The position numbers and the translations under genes are program-made. Shown in pieces: positions 11,380 through 23,769 of a stretch of 64,000 nt of DNA (positions within the stretch are counted from its first letter, which is position 1; each line of letters starts with the position of its first letter). Location: NCBI GenBank assembly GCA_963693315.1, contig OY856187.1:72785113-72849112 (forward strand), written 5' to 3'. Below the pieces are notes generated by a model. The model saw only the letters and a list, made by a program, of their open reading frames with translations, was not told the DNA's origin and ran no database searches. Origin of the DNA: Diogma glabrata (taxonomy: Eukaryota > Arthropoda > Insecta > Diptera > Cylindrotomidae).

Positions 11380-13095
11380 TAATTGGTAAAAGAGAAGTTG
11401 CACTATCGTATACCACAACTTTCTAGAAATAAATTGCCTACTACATGTTGAAGTTACAGTCTACAAGTTACAGTCAAAACAACAATATTAATAATTATCT
11501 GATATCTTGTGTCAATTTTGCTTCACCCTTTATAAATGTTACTTCAACAAAAATGCAACTTTATCTTAAATGTATGCTGAAATTATGCCAAAATTAAATA
11601 AAAATTGTTAAATATGTTAGTATAATTTTGTTAAATTAGTTGTACTTGTACAGATGCGAAAAAGAAAAAAATTGACTTAGAGGTAAACCTTTAAAATAAA
11701 AAGGTTAACGTGTTAAAAAAAACGAAAATAGTTACAGATCATCATTGTTGTGATTTGTGAAAGACTGTTTGTTTTTTTTAATTTCAAATCACAAGTTAGT
11801 CACCTAACACCTCTTGACAATTAAATAATGATATTAATAATAATCCAGTAACACTCATTAAAACACAACAATTGCCATAGTTACTCAAATAAAAGTAACA
11901 AAAATTAAAAATAAAAGAAAGAAAGAGCCAAAAACTGGGTCAATTTTTTGCAGTTAATCAAATCAATCTTCCTACATTATAGAATAAATAACGACATTAA
12001 ACCAGCCTAGATATTTACTCCCCACGAGCTATAATCAAAAACTGATTTTCAAATATACAACTATAATAAAAGTCATATAACAAAACCACACGTCATTTAA
12101 CAGTATAACCAAAACCATATTAAGCCAACAAATAATAATATATTAGAAACAATCAAACAATAAAAATGCCAGTAGCAAAATTTAAACAGAAAAAAAAGTT
12201 ACAAAAGCAACAAAAAAATATAAGATTACAATCTTCTTATCTGATCGAATTTCAATTTCATAAAAATTGAATTCTTAGACATACATACATACATACTCGC
12301 ACTTATATATCACAAAAGTAAGAATTTCATAATTTAAATTTTTTTTACTTATTTATTTTCTTAAAGGAAAAACTTAAATCGTGATATATTTATTCTTGAC
12401 CTGATTCAATAATAAAAAAATTCTCTAGAACTGTCAGTAAAGGTATGAGATACGCAAATTTTTGTTAGCTTTGTTATAAATATTAAGATTTTTAGATCTT
12501 ATTTTTCCTTTTCTTTAAGACATTGATTTATTTTTATTGTTGTTGTGATTCTATTTGATTTAATTAAAACGAAAAGCATAAAAGCTGTTTGGCTTGAAGT
12601 TTTAGTTTATCTTGAGATCTTTGTATAAAGTGTGCGCTTAACTCATTTGAATATATATCGTTAATGGCGTTAAGATTTATTTGTATATTTTATGTAAAAT
12701 TTGTTATCGTTATTAAGATATTCTAAATTTGTTTATGAACGCACAAATTCAGAAAAGTGTAGCTAGTAAAAGCTTATTCTCTGGATGGAATAAAAATATC
12801 CAGTAATGCGCACATTAGGTGATCAACCTCAACTATTTAAATATCTGTTTAAACATAAAAATATTCTTTTCAAAACATTGGTAAATTTTGTATTCTACAA
12901 TGAATTCAAAATTTGTAAAAAAAGCAACAAGTGGATATGCCTGTAATAATATGAGGAAGAAGAAATGAAAATTGAATGAAAATTATTCTGTAAATTCTAA
13001 AAATAACTCAAAAAAAAGAAAATTTCATTTTTCTGACATATAATGGGTATAAGTTGTTGTTTTATTCATTTTTGTGTGACATGAAGTTCTTTTTT
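11380..13095. other. AT-rich DNA, no gene seen
   Basis: About 1.7 kb of AT-rich sequence with a short (ACAT)n run near 12283-12297. No gene, RNA or inverted-repeat element is recognised. Confidence 0.5.
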
Positions 13096-14282
13096 TAGGT
13101 AGATTTCATATAAAAATCTACCTATTGCAATGGGCTTCATCTCGGAATTTCGGAAAAATTTTGATGCCAAACGACTATATGTGATAAGCGGAGATGGAAA
13201 AACAAAAAAAAAAAAAAATTATATATATATATATATATATATAACGATATGAGGTATAACGGAATTTAGCGGCACTCTCACGGTCGCATTTTTCGACCTA
13301 CACCAAAATAATTTTCTGTGTATGTTTCGGCAAATAATGTCTTGGACAAGTTCGTGAACTGGCCATAGCCGGGTACCGGTTAAGCGGCTAGAGCCTAAAA
13401 AGTCGAAAAATCTAGGGCGCTATAACTTCCGTTTGAATAATAATATTTTAATAAAATTTAAAAATATTGAATATTTGAATCTTTTTTTATCATTTTTATC
13501 CAGATGACTACTTTGGCGTTTCAGGTTCCTAAACAATCAGCTGTTTTAAAAATTTACTAAACTTTGCTGCCCTTGATCTAGCTGAAATGGCCAAGCTCAT
13601 ATTTGAAAACTTTTTTTCACGTACTTAAAATATAAATCTTTCCAAAATTTTCAAAAATTATAGTTCAAGTTTAACGGTTGAGACCCTACGGCTGTTGAAA
13701 TGAAAACAAACGCAAAAAGCAATGCTTTCATCATGTTTCAGTTTATGTTATTTAAATTCATCTTAGCTTTTAAACATACTTTTCAACTATAGCCTCAAAA
13801 AATTTCAGCTTTCTAACCCAAAAGGTTCCATTTTTATAAGCATTATAATGCAACCCTTACAAGAAAAATATCAACCCATTTAATACCATAGAAAAATTAT
13901 CAAAATCTCTTTTGTTTTTATTTTTTTACTAAGTAACCGTTTGAAAAAAGATTAAATAAGAACAAAAAAACACAACAACAAAAGATGATTTTGAAATAAA
14001 ATTGTTTGATAATGTTATAAATTATGTGTGATGGTATAATTGTAGTTGTGACGTAGTTCATTTGAACTTTGGTGGATTTAATATGTTATTAAAAGTAGTT
14101 TAAACCAACTTAAATAAAACTGTTCCGAAATTGTATTGATGGAGTTAGTTCGGATAATGTATTTAATTTGGTTCGATAATTTTTTTGAATTATTCTGTTT
14201 CTACTTATATTTTTTATTTAAACTAATCTGACTTATCTAATTTTATTTGGACACAAAACCGTCTGACCCCGAAATCTACCTA
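13096..14282. repeat. Possible 1.2-kb element with 12-bp inverted ends
   Basis: TAGGTAGATTTC at 13096-13107 is the exact reverse complement of GAAATCTACCTA at 14271-14282. The left end carries an additional nearby copy (ATCTACCTA near 13117), so it forms a small hairpin of its own. Inside are GC-richer patches (13250-13430) unlike the surroundings, and a (TA)n run at about 13219-13242. No transposase is readable and no target duplication is evident. A chance pairing of AT-rich words cannot be excluded. Confidence 0.3.
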
Positions 14283-14859
14283 TTTCTAGCGGATATACCT
14301 GCCGCTGGGATTTTTTTGACATCTGTTGATTCTAATTAGATGAAATTCCATAAATTTAGGGCAAAGAATTTTATGTTTGAAGAAAATTTTGGATAATATA
14401 GTTTGATATACATATTGATCAAATAACATTTGTTTTCTTAAGTTATTTTAGGCAGGTTTGCCTAATCAACTTTTTTGGTTGAAGTAATAGGCATGTTAGG
14501 CTTCATTTGACCGAAACTACTGTACAGGAAATGAATGGCAAAATACGTGCGAAGCTAAACGATTTAGATTGCAAACAAAACTCAATTTTACCTCTTAACG
14601 CTTTGAATTGCCCTGAATTGCTTCGAAACACAAAAATGATAATCATTTCTTATAAGACAAAATCAACACAAAACCACGAAATATACGATTTAACCACAAA
14701 CAAAGCCAATACTACTAATCTGATGTGTTAAAATTTAATTTTGAGGTTTAAGCATCTTTCCAATGAATGTATGCTTTTTATTTAAATAATTTTTCCATTG
14801 AATATTTTAGCATCAATTTATTATTCGGTTGTCATTTTAACTTATTGTGTTATTATTTT
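14283..14859. other. AT-rich spacer with small hairpins
   Basis: No gene is recognised. Short self-complementary words (TTAGGCAGGTTTGCCTAA near 14448) are present. Confidence 0.4.
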
Positions 14860-16137
14860 ACTTCGGTCTGAAAGACCTAAGCATTACATTCATGAGCTCA
14901 AAGTGAAATTCTTACCCCTTTTGGCATTTCTCGACGTTTTAAGACCTACTGATTCTAAAAAAGCAAAAAAAAAATGTGTGTCTGTCTGAATGTGTGTGTG
15001 TGTCCGTCCGGCAGTCACAACCGACGAAATCTAGAAAACCGCTGGACGAATTTCAAAATTTTTTTCTAGCAATAGGTTTACTCAATGGGAAGAGCCGAAA
15101 GGACGATGTGTTCGATAACTGTACCGGAAGTGTGTCAAAAAAATCGTCAAGTGTGTCAAAACAAGGAAATTTTCATATTTTTTGCTTCAAAAACGTTCAT
15201 TTTAAGTGATTATGAGTAGGAACATTGAATTTGGAGAAATTTTGATGGTCGGGATTGGTATGTGAGACCAAAATCTAGATTATTGCATTATAAGTTTGTC
15301 AAAAAAATGTTGTCAAGTGTGTCAAAAGAAAGATTTTTATTTAATTTTTTACCCAATTTTTCGGGAAAAAAATAAAATTAATTATTTGTTTCAAATGAAA
15401 TTTTATTATTATTATTGAGAATTATGGCATTATAAGTTTGTCAAAAAAAAGTTGTCAAGTGTGTCAAAAGTTGTCAAGTGTGTCAAAAAAATGTAGCTGT
15501 TTTATGACGTAAATGTAATTGAAAATGAAATTGGACATGGAAATTTTTGAATTTGTTATAGTTTTTGAAATTTTTTTGGAATTTTGAAAAAAGTTTGTAT
15601 TTTTGATTTTGTAATAATTTTTGCAATATTTTTAGAATTTCGGAAAAAGTTTTAATTTTTGATTTTGTAAGAATTTTTGGAATATTTTTAGAAATTTGAA
15701 AAATTTATAATTTTTGATTTTATTATTTTAGAATTTTGAAAAAAGTTTCAATTTTTGATTTTGTAATAATTTTTGGAATATTTTTAGAATTTTGAAAAAA
15801 GTTTGATTTTATTTAATTTTTACAATATTTTTGGAGTTGAAGAAGTTGAAGAAATATGAATTTGTGATTAATCTTTTCTCGAAACGCTAAATGGAGAGAT
15901 TTTTGAGTAGTTTGCTGAGTGTATCATCTTTTCACTAAATTATGTTATTTTATGATCTGTTATAATTTTCCGGCAACGTTGTTTCGTGTTAGTTTTGTAA
16001 TACATATCTAAACAGAGATAAGAAAATATTTGTACTTTAACAAAGAGTTTTGTTTGATATACATCGCTGCCCAAAAACCATGTCCTCATAAAAGTTTTTT
16101 GCCGAAAACTATTAAAATCCTTAACCCAGACCGAAGT
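14860..16137 (+). mobile_element. Repeat family B, copy 1 (ACTTCGGTCTG inverted ends)
   Basis: The left end ACTTCGGTCTG (14860-14870) is exactly inverted at the right end CAGACCGAAGT (16127-16137). The head (14860-15480) has a GTCTGTCTG/GTCCGTCCG microsatellite, then ACGAAATCTAGAAAACCGCT and repeated GTCAAGTGTGTCAAAA words. The middle (about 15550-15840) is a degenerate tandem array of a 57-bp unit around GAATTTTGAAAAAAGTTT and TTTGTAATAATTTTTG. The tail (15882-16137) contains GCTGAGTGTATCAT and TTTTCCGGCAACG. The head recurs at 34826 and, as a fragment, at 27133. The frames in it are short. It behaves like a non-autonomous DNA element, class unknown. Confidence 0.6.
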
Positions 16138-16379
16138 CTTGATATCTCAGAGCTGTGAGATTTCCGCCCCTCCATATTTTTACTGATTAAATTCTTTTTT
16201 TTTATTTCTACTTTTTGCATAGTGTCTATTAAATAATTTATTTTAATATCAATTATTTGTAACATAATTCAATTTTCGATTTACAAATAATGCAAAGTTT
16301 CCTATATTGATAGTCAAATTTTAAATTCGAGCCCGATTGCTCTATGTCTAGAAAAATTCAGATAAAATTTGTACGTATT

Positions 16380-17222
16380 TTTTTCTAATTTTTGCAATAT
16401 ATTTAGAATTTTGGAAAAAGTTTGATTTTGTTATAATTTTTGCAATATTTTTAAAATTTTGAAAAAAGATTCAATTTTTGATTTTGTAATAATATTATTG
16501 GAATATTTTAAGAATTTTGAAAAAGTTAAAATTTGTTTATTATAATTTTTGGAATATTTTTGGAATTTTGAAAAGTTTTTATTTTTGATGTTGTTATAAT
16601 TTTTGCAATATTTTAAAAATTTTAGAAATAGTTTTAATTTTTGATTATTTTATAATTTTTGCAATATTTTTAGAATTTTGAAAAAAGTTTCAATCTTTGA
16701 TGTTGTAATAATTTTTGCAATATTTTTAGAATTTTGAAAAAAAAATGAAATTTTTGATTTGAGGATAATTTTTAAAATATTTTTGGAATTTTGAAAAAAC
16801 TTTAAATTTTTGATTTTACTATAATTATTGGAATCAATTTTGGAATTATTGGAATCTTCAATCAAGGCCCTTTTTATGAAAAAAATTGAAATTGATTATT
16901 TGTATAACATGAAATGTAATTGAATATGAAATTGGTAGATAATGAATTGCTTGTTTTTGAAAAGTTGAAATTGCTGAACGCTAAATGGAGATGTTTTTGA
17001 ATAGTTTGCTGAGTGTATCATATTTTAACTAAATTATGTTAAATTATGATCTGCTATAATTCTCCAGCAACGGATTGATGTTTCGTATTAGTGTTGTAAT
17101 AAACATCTAAATAGAGATAAAATGCTTGTACTTTTAAAAGTAATTTTTTGTTTTATATCACAATGTTCTCATAAAACCCTTTTGTCGAAAACTATATAAA
17201 AATGCTTAACCCAGACCGAAGT
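16380..17222 (+). repeat. Repeat family B, headless second array and tail
   Basis: A second run of the 57-bp units (16380-16860) is followed by a second copy of the tail. It contains GCTGAGTGTATCAT near 17006, CCAGCAACGGATTG near 17073 and the terminal CAGACCGAAGT at 17212-17222. It lacks the head and follows copy 1 directly, so it probably arose by unequal exchange or slippage within the element. The minus-strand frame over it is a translation of the repeats, not a gene. Confidence 0.6.
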
Positions 17223-19543
17223 CTTGATATCTCAGAGTCTTGAGATTGCAGTCCTTGATATCTTTTTATTAATTGTTTTAATTAAAACTATTAGAAACGT
17301 ATTTAGATAGGGTTAAAAAAACCTTGTTACTACAACAAAGATGCTGAAAAACTGATGACTAGTTTCTAACTTCCAACTTGGTACTCAATATGGAAAATAT
17401 TACACATAAAAATAATTTATATTGTTATAATTAATTAAGGAGGGTTGCTGTTCCTCTATCAGCATCCTAAAATTATATTCCAAAAATAAAAAGTGTGACT
17501 CAACCTGTCTCAACTACACAAAGGGCAGATTAGTATTATATAATGTATAACTAATGCGCACGCGTTTTTTAAACAAGAGTGTAGTGTTTGGAAAAGTAGT
17601 TCGTGCTAGTTATACATAATAATTTTTGTAACAAATGCCCAAAAATGATTATTTTGTTGATATTATAATTTATTAAATAAATTTAAGAAATTTAAATTTA
17701 AACTCAAGCATGCCATCTTTATTTTTAACATGGTACTAAAAAAAGATTGTATAATACAAATTTTATGATGAAGATGGCGTGTTTAATTAAGATTTTATTT
17801 TTTTATAAATATTTTGCTGTGCAACAATTACTTTTTCGGTTGTAACAAATATTTTCGCGTCGAAAATCTACATTTTCGAATAATTAAAAAATATTTATTA
17901 AGCGTATATATGTTTTTTAAGGACTGTTAAGGAAAATTTAAGAAATCCATTTCCAATTTTTTTTTATTATTTTTCGAATATTCAAAATATACAAATATGT
18001 AGTGATTTTCAAAAATTTGTAAAAATCAATCTTTGTGTGAAACTGTTATTTTCGGAAACTGATCGTCGCATATATTATCTGTAAGAATTGTAAAAAAAAA
18101 TTAAAAAATAAAAGTGCTTTTTTGTGATGAGTTTTCCAGTAAGGTTGTTCCAGCGCGCCAATCAGCGAAAAACCAAAAAGTAATAAATTTTCAATGACGG
18201 TTATAAGAACTGTTGTAAAGAGTGAATGGAAACTATAGCGGTCGGCTCATAGTTTAAAATGTTTTTTGAAGGGCGTTGAGAGTGGAAATTTTGAAAAAAA
18301 ACCAATGTATAACCTTGAGTAGTGGGGTGTCATATGAAAGGTGAATTTTTTTCCAGTCCAAAACAATTTTTTTGTAATTTGCGAAGGCACCGTTTTTTAA
18401 AACCAAATTTTAAATTTTAAAAAATAGAAAATGCAGTCAACTGAAAATTATCAAACTTCATTTGTCTAAATTAAATCAATTATTTGGTTTGGTTAAAAAC
18501 TCACGCTGCTCCAATCTACATCGAATTATTTATAACAACACAAGTCATGTATGCAAAATATGATGTCTTGAAGCATAATGTATTTTACACCATAGTAATC
18601 TTTTTTTGCTTAAAATAATTCAAAATCGTATTGTGTCGTTCGTTCTTGATTCCATTTTTTTTTCTTTGCAGTAAAAAAAATTAATATTCACATAAATCAA
18701 ATTAAAAAATGTTCGAGAAAGCTTTCAGTACAGATCCATATATTGAAATTTAAATAACATATTTCTTTCAAAGCATTATCTCAATTCTGAAAACATTTCA
18801 AAAGCATACAAATTAGGATTAAGTCATTGACTTTAAACCATAAATCATTGTATTATTAAGTTCTTTTTCCTTAATATTATTTTTTTAAATATTCCAACTA
18901 CGAGACAGCAAAACAAAATTACGAGAAATACATTAAGAAAAAAAATGTTAACTTTTTGGACATAACAAAAAATAAAATCAAACAAAATAAGTAAATAAAT
19001 ACAAATTAATGACACCTACAAAATAACAGAAAACAACAACAACAAAGCCATCACCTAGGTTGATTGATTTTTTTAAGGTTTCATTTATGTTGATTAACTA
19101 CTAAGGTCCATTCCGTTAATATAATGAGGGTATTCATATTCCAAAGTTAAAATTATAATTACATTAATCACACCTATTTGAAGAAAAACAATAACAAAAC
19201 ATTGCAAAGATATTATGTTAAATGTATCCCACCTACGGATGATCATCATTTTTATCGCGTTTTTTTTGTGTACAATATTAACGAAAAAGTAATTTATCTT
19301 ATTATTTCAGATTATTTTTTTTTGTTTTCGACAAAAATAAATTATAATAAAAAATCGCACGTTTATGTTAGTTTTGTTTATTTATTGATTTGTTTTATCT
19401 TAATTATTGTGTTGGAGTTACACAAAACACATTTTTGGTGTTGTTTCCTGAAATTGTGCTTTTTATTGTCTACAGGTCAATGCCAAAACGTTATTTATGG
19501 CTAAGAACACTACTATAAAAAATCAGATAAATCAAAAAACAAA
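17223..19543. other. AT-rich DNA with a small hairpin and one repeat-like patch
   Basis: At 17533-17624 two short arms containing GTATAACTA are inverted around about 40 bp. At 18125-18440 a less AT-rich patch with GGGGTGTCATATGAAAGGTG resembles interspersed repeat sequence, but I cannot name it. Otherwise nothing is recognised. The 108-codon frame at 19178 has no coding character that I can see. Confidence 0.4.
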
Positions 19544-19933
19544 TCAGAGTCAGAGAAAAAGTCAACATCAGAGTCAAAGTCAGAAGAGTAGAGTCAGAGT
19601 CAAAGTTAGAGTCAGAGTCAGATTCAGAGTCAGATCAGAGTGAGAGTCAGAGTCAGACTGAGAGTCAGAGTCAGAGTCAGAGTCAGGGTCAGGGTCAGAG
19701 TCAGAGTCAGAGTCAGAGTCAGAGTCAGAGTCAGAGTCAGAGTCAGAGTCAGAGTCAGAGTCAGAGTCAGAGTCAGAGTCAGAGTCAGAGTCAGAGTCAG
19801 AGTCAGAGTCAGAGTCAGAGTCAGAGTCAGAGTGAGAGTCAGAGCCAGAGCCAGAGCCAGAGTCAGAGTCAGAGACAGAGTCAGAGTCATAGTCAGAGTC
19901 AGAGTTAGAGTCAGAGTCAGAGTCAGAGTCAGA
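19544..19933 (+). repeat. (GAGTCA)n hexanucleotide array 1
   Basis: About 390 bp of GAGTCA units, imperfect at the edges and near-perfect from about 19690 to 19840. Because the unit is six bases, all frames read as dipeptide repeats (Val-Arg on the plus strand, Ser-Asp or Thr-Leu on the minus strand). These are not genes. The left edge carries TCAGAGAAAAAGT, also found at the edge of array 2. Confidence 0.97.
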
Positions 19934-21160
19934 AAATAACAAAAAAATATATACCATTGTATCGTTTAATTTGCAAATCATCCGAATATTTGATAACACT
20001 TACTGTCAGCTTCTGATTTTACATTTCTAATCCTTTTGTTAGAAAATAAAACAAACTTTTATCGTTTTTTGTATTCATGTTTCATTGTTATTTATGTCAC
20101 AAAAAAAGTTCTTCATTTTACATTTAATATATAGCGAGCGACATCAAATGGCTTATGTTGTTTTTTAAATTTGTATATTTTTATTTCAGTTGTTGTTTTG
20201 CAACTACGATAAGAAAAACAATCAAATGTCTCATTTTTCATGTATTTTTATTTATTAATATGTCTGACAACACATATATTTATATAGATTTGTGTATTGT
20301 GGAAAATTTTTGAAATTTCAAATTTTTATAATGTCATCATTTGATGTTATTATTTTTTGTTTGCAATATTTTTGGAATACAATTTTTTAGCATTTGAACT
20401 TTTAGTAAGTTCAAATGTAATATAGAAAGAGACAAAAATAGGTTGCAACCAGTAACAAATTGGATACAGATATTGGGCTACGATTAAATTCATTATAAAG
20501 GTTTACAATTGTTTGTGGAGGTAGACAATTGTTTTGGAGCATAGTGATCAAAGTCAAGTTGGATCATAAAGTTAAGGCTTTTCTAGCTGGCCGTCTGAAT
20601 GTGTTTGCATGTATGAGTCCAATTTTTTAGGATCTGACTAGTGCTCTTTGGTTGATTAATTCGCTTATCATATCAGTTTTCTGAAAATCTCAATAATGTG
20701 CGAGTAACCTTTAAATAGCTTACACTACTAGCACGACTTAGGACTTGTAGAGATCATCAAGACAAAGAAAATGATTTATTTTTATATGCATGAATTCGCA
20801 AGTTTCACTTTTCTGTGGCTACCAAAAGCACACCCATAGGTCTCTAATTTAATATCTGTTTATACACCACAGACATGGGAGTATAAGACAATGTTAATAA
20901 AGCTAAAATACATGGTCTGCATCAGCACATATTAACAGGGAGAAAAAAAATGTAGATTTTAGAAAACTTGATTTGAATATATTTTATCTTAATAAATTTC
21001 TGTCGGTCTGCAAAGTTCTGTCATTTTGAATGCAGTGATTTGAACTAAAAATATTAATTATTTGCCGCTATTTTGAGATCATTTTTCCTTTTGTTTTCTC
21101 TCGTTCTGACAGAAAGCTCGACCTAAACATATTTTTTCATTGATAATCGGCAGAATTTAT
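19934..21160. other. AT-rich DNA, no gene seen
   Basis: No gene, RNA or element that I can support. Confidence 0.5.
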
Positions 21161-21164
21161 ATAT

Positions 21165-21374
21165 ATACCACTTTTGCTAAAATCACGTTATGCATCTCGC
21201 ATGGTGCCACAATGGCCACAAAATAAGGAGCATAATGCGTACCTTTGGCCGCCACACCGTGCCTTTACGCTATGATGGCACTATGATAACCATATGCGGA
21301 TCCACTTAGACGTCCAAGTGACAACAAGCCATGACGCGCGTGACCGCATTGTGCTGCCACAGTGTTTTTTTGGG
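21165..21374 (+). repeat. 210-bp GC-richer repeat, left copy
   Basis: Shares CACGTTATGCAT, AATGGCCAC, GCTATGATGGC, CTATGATAAC, AAGTGACAACA and GTGACCGCATTGTGCT, in the same order, with the copy at 21990-22200. It is rich in GCCAC and CACAATG words that are scarce elsewhere in the window. Identity is roughly 80 percent by eye. No protein is readable. Confidence 0.75.
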
Positions 21375-21989
21375 TACATTATGAATCTTTCCTAGATTAA
21401 TATTTTTTGTAACGTCATTACGACAAATGAAGATTGCGGTCGTATTTTTAAGTTGTAAAATGAAAATGAAGGTGTGTGATTGCATTTGTAAGTGAGGCGT
21501 TAATTTTTTCGTCATTTTTTTATAAAAACAGTTTAAGTGAAAAAAAAGACTTCAAAAAATTTACATATAAAAATACATATAAAAATTAATATAAATTTTC
21601 CAAAATTTTTTTAATGTTATATAAAATAAATTTAAATATTAGCCGACATGAAAAATGATAAACAAAAAATATTAAATATATATAATAATTTTTTGGAATC
21701 CCTAAAGTTAATTATTCAAAGTGTCCGTTTCTTTTTTGTGTGTTTTTTCATTGCCTTCACAAAACAATTTCTTTCGCACATAATTTTAGATAAAAATAAA
21801 ATAAAATTCATCAATTTGATAATAAGAAAGTCATATCATATCTCATAAAAAGTTAAATGAAATTAGTGATTTAAAAAAATGATAAACTACCTTTTCACTC
21901 TCCATTTTTGTTATTCTTTGTTTATTATTTTTATCATTAAATAAATTTGGTTTCGCTTCGTTTTTTATTATTCGTGAAAGCTATATATA

Positions 21990-22200
21990 ATATATATACT
22001 ATACTTTTGGTAAGAGCACGTTATGCATTTCGCTTGTTGCTATAATGGCCACCAAATAAAGAACATTATACGTACATTTTGCCGCCACACTGTGCCGTCA
22101 TGCTATGATGGCCCTATGATAACGGACTTCTAAGTGACAACATGCCATGACGCACGTGACCGCATTGTGCTAACATTGTGCCGCCACAATGTTTGTTGGG
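21990..22200 (+). repeat. 210-bp GC-richer repeat, right copy
   Basis: The direct-orientation partner of 21165-21374. Together they bracket about 615 bp of AT-rich DNA. They could be two insertions of one short element, or the terminal direct repeats of a very small retroelement (TRIM-like). I see no TG...CA ends, primer site or target duplication to favour the latter. Confidence 0.7.
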
Positions 22201-23179
22201 AATTCAACCAATTGAAATACTTATGTGTTTTGAAATAAAAAATGCAAATGCCAAAGTCAAATATTTAACTGTAGTTGTCCCAATCATCGTGAAAATGGTT
22301 GAAATTGTATTGCTACTTTGTTTGGATAATAATATATCTTTGGAATTGACATTACTCTAAATTTTTTTCAGTGTATTTTAAATGTACCTCTAATAATATT
22401 GATCTAACGTACTAATAAATTAGGAAAATAGTCAAGTACTATTTAATGTTATATATTTACCTATCAATTTTTACCAATTAAAAAGATTTTCTTAATAAAC
22501 AACTTACTGATACCCAGCGAAGAACAAAAATGATGTTTACCTGAAAGTAGTAATAAAATTGTTAAAGTTTAATTTAAGATTGTGCGTAATAACAAAGCTC
22601 AAAAAATAATTTAATGTTGTCCTAATTATCCCCAAAATTTAATTTATTTTGTAGTTTATAAATAAATTTCCCTGTATAAACACAATCAGTTACAAAATCG
22701 TGTTAAAGATGTCTGTAGAAAATTGTATTTGACAAAATTTTATTTTAAATTACAAACAAAGCAAAACAACAAATAACTACAAAAACTCCATATAATCAAT
22801 ATTCAACAGAAATGTGGCACGTGCATGAGACATGACAGGTGAAATAAAACGAACTTATGAGCAAATAAAATGGTTGGACATAATTGATGTTGTTGAAATT
22901 GGAAGATTGTTGGGAAGGTTAAAAGTTTTAGGAACTTCCATAAATTCTCCGTTTATCATTTAATTTTTTTTGTAAGAGTACGAGTCAGAGTTAAGTTAGA
23001 TATAGATCTACGACTTTTTGGTTTCATTCGAGTTTAAAAGCAGTCAAAATTAAAAAATTTATATTCACAACAAATTTTTAATTTCTGATTCGCTATAACA
23101 ACTAATGTGAAAAAAATAGGTCGCATATCTTTATTTGGCTTCAAAGTGAAAAGCGAAATCATAATCAGAGAAAAAGTTA
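22201..23179. other. AT-rich DNA, no gene seen
   Basis: No gene or repeat recognised. Confidence 0.5.
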
Positions 23180-23769
23180 CAGTCAGAGGCAGAGTCAGAG
23201 GCAGAGTCAGAGTCAGAGTCAGAGTCAGAGTCAGAGTCAGAGTCAGAGTCAGAGTCAGAGTCAGAGTCAGAGTCAGAGTCAGAGTCAGAGTCAGAGTCAG
23301 AGTCAGAGTCAGAGTCAGAGTCAGAGTCAAAGTCAGAGTCAGAGTCAGAGTCAGAGTCAGAGTCAGAGTCAGAGTCAGAGTCAGAGTCAGAGTCAGAGTC
23401 AGAGTCAAAATCAGAGTTAGAGTTTACTCAGAGTCAGAGTCAGAGTCAGAGTCAGAGTGAGAGTGAGAGTCAGAGTCAGAGTCAGAATCAGAGTCAGAGT
23501 CAGAATCAGAGTCAGAGTCAGAGTCAGAGTCAGAGTCAGAGTCAGAGTCAGAGTCAGAGTCACAGTCAGAGTCAGAGTCAGAGTCAGAGTCAGAGTCAGA
23601 GTCAGAGTCAGAGTCAGAGTCAGAGTCAGAGTCAGAGTCAGAGTCAGAGTCAGAGTCAGAGTCAGAGTCAGAGTCAGAGTCAGAGTCAGAGTCAGAGTCA
23701 GAGTCAGAGTCAGAGTCAGAGTCAGGGTCAGAGTCAGAGTAAGAGTCATAGTCAGAGTGAGAGTCAGAG
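23180..23769 (+). repeat. (GAGTCA)n hexanucleotide array 2
   Basis: About 590 bp of nearly perfect GAGTCA units with a small interruption near 23410-23430. As with array 1, the long dipeptide frames are by-products of a 6-bp period. It starts after TCAGAGAAAAAGTTACAG, which parallels the leader of array 1 about 3.6 kb upstream. Confidence 0.97.

Noticed and set aside
16650..16865. Asn/Lys/Ile-rich minus-strand protein
   Set aside because: Translation of the 57-bp tandem units of repeat family B.
19580..19999. Ser-Asp-repeat, Thr-Leu-repeat and Val-Arg-repeat proteins in both hexamer arrays
   Set aside because: A 6-bp period keeps all frames open on both strands. There is no promoter, start context or non-repeat domain, so they are by-products of the microsatellite.
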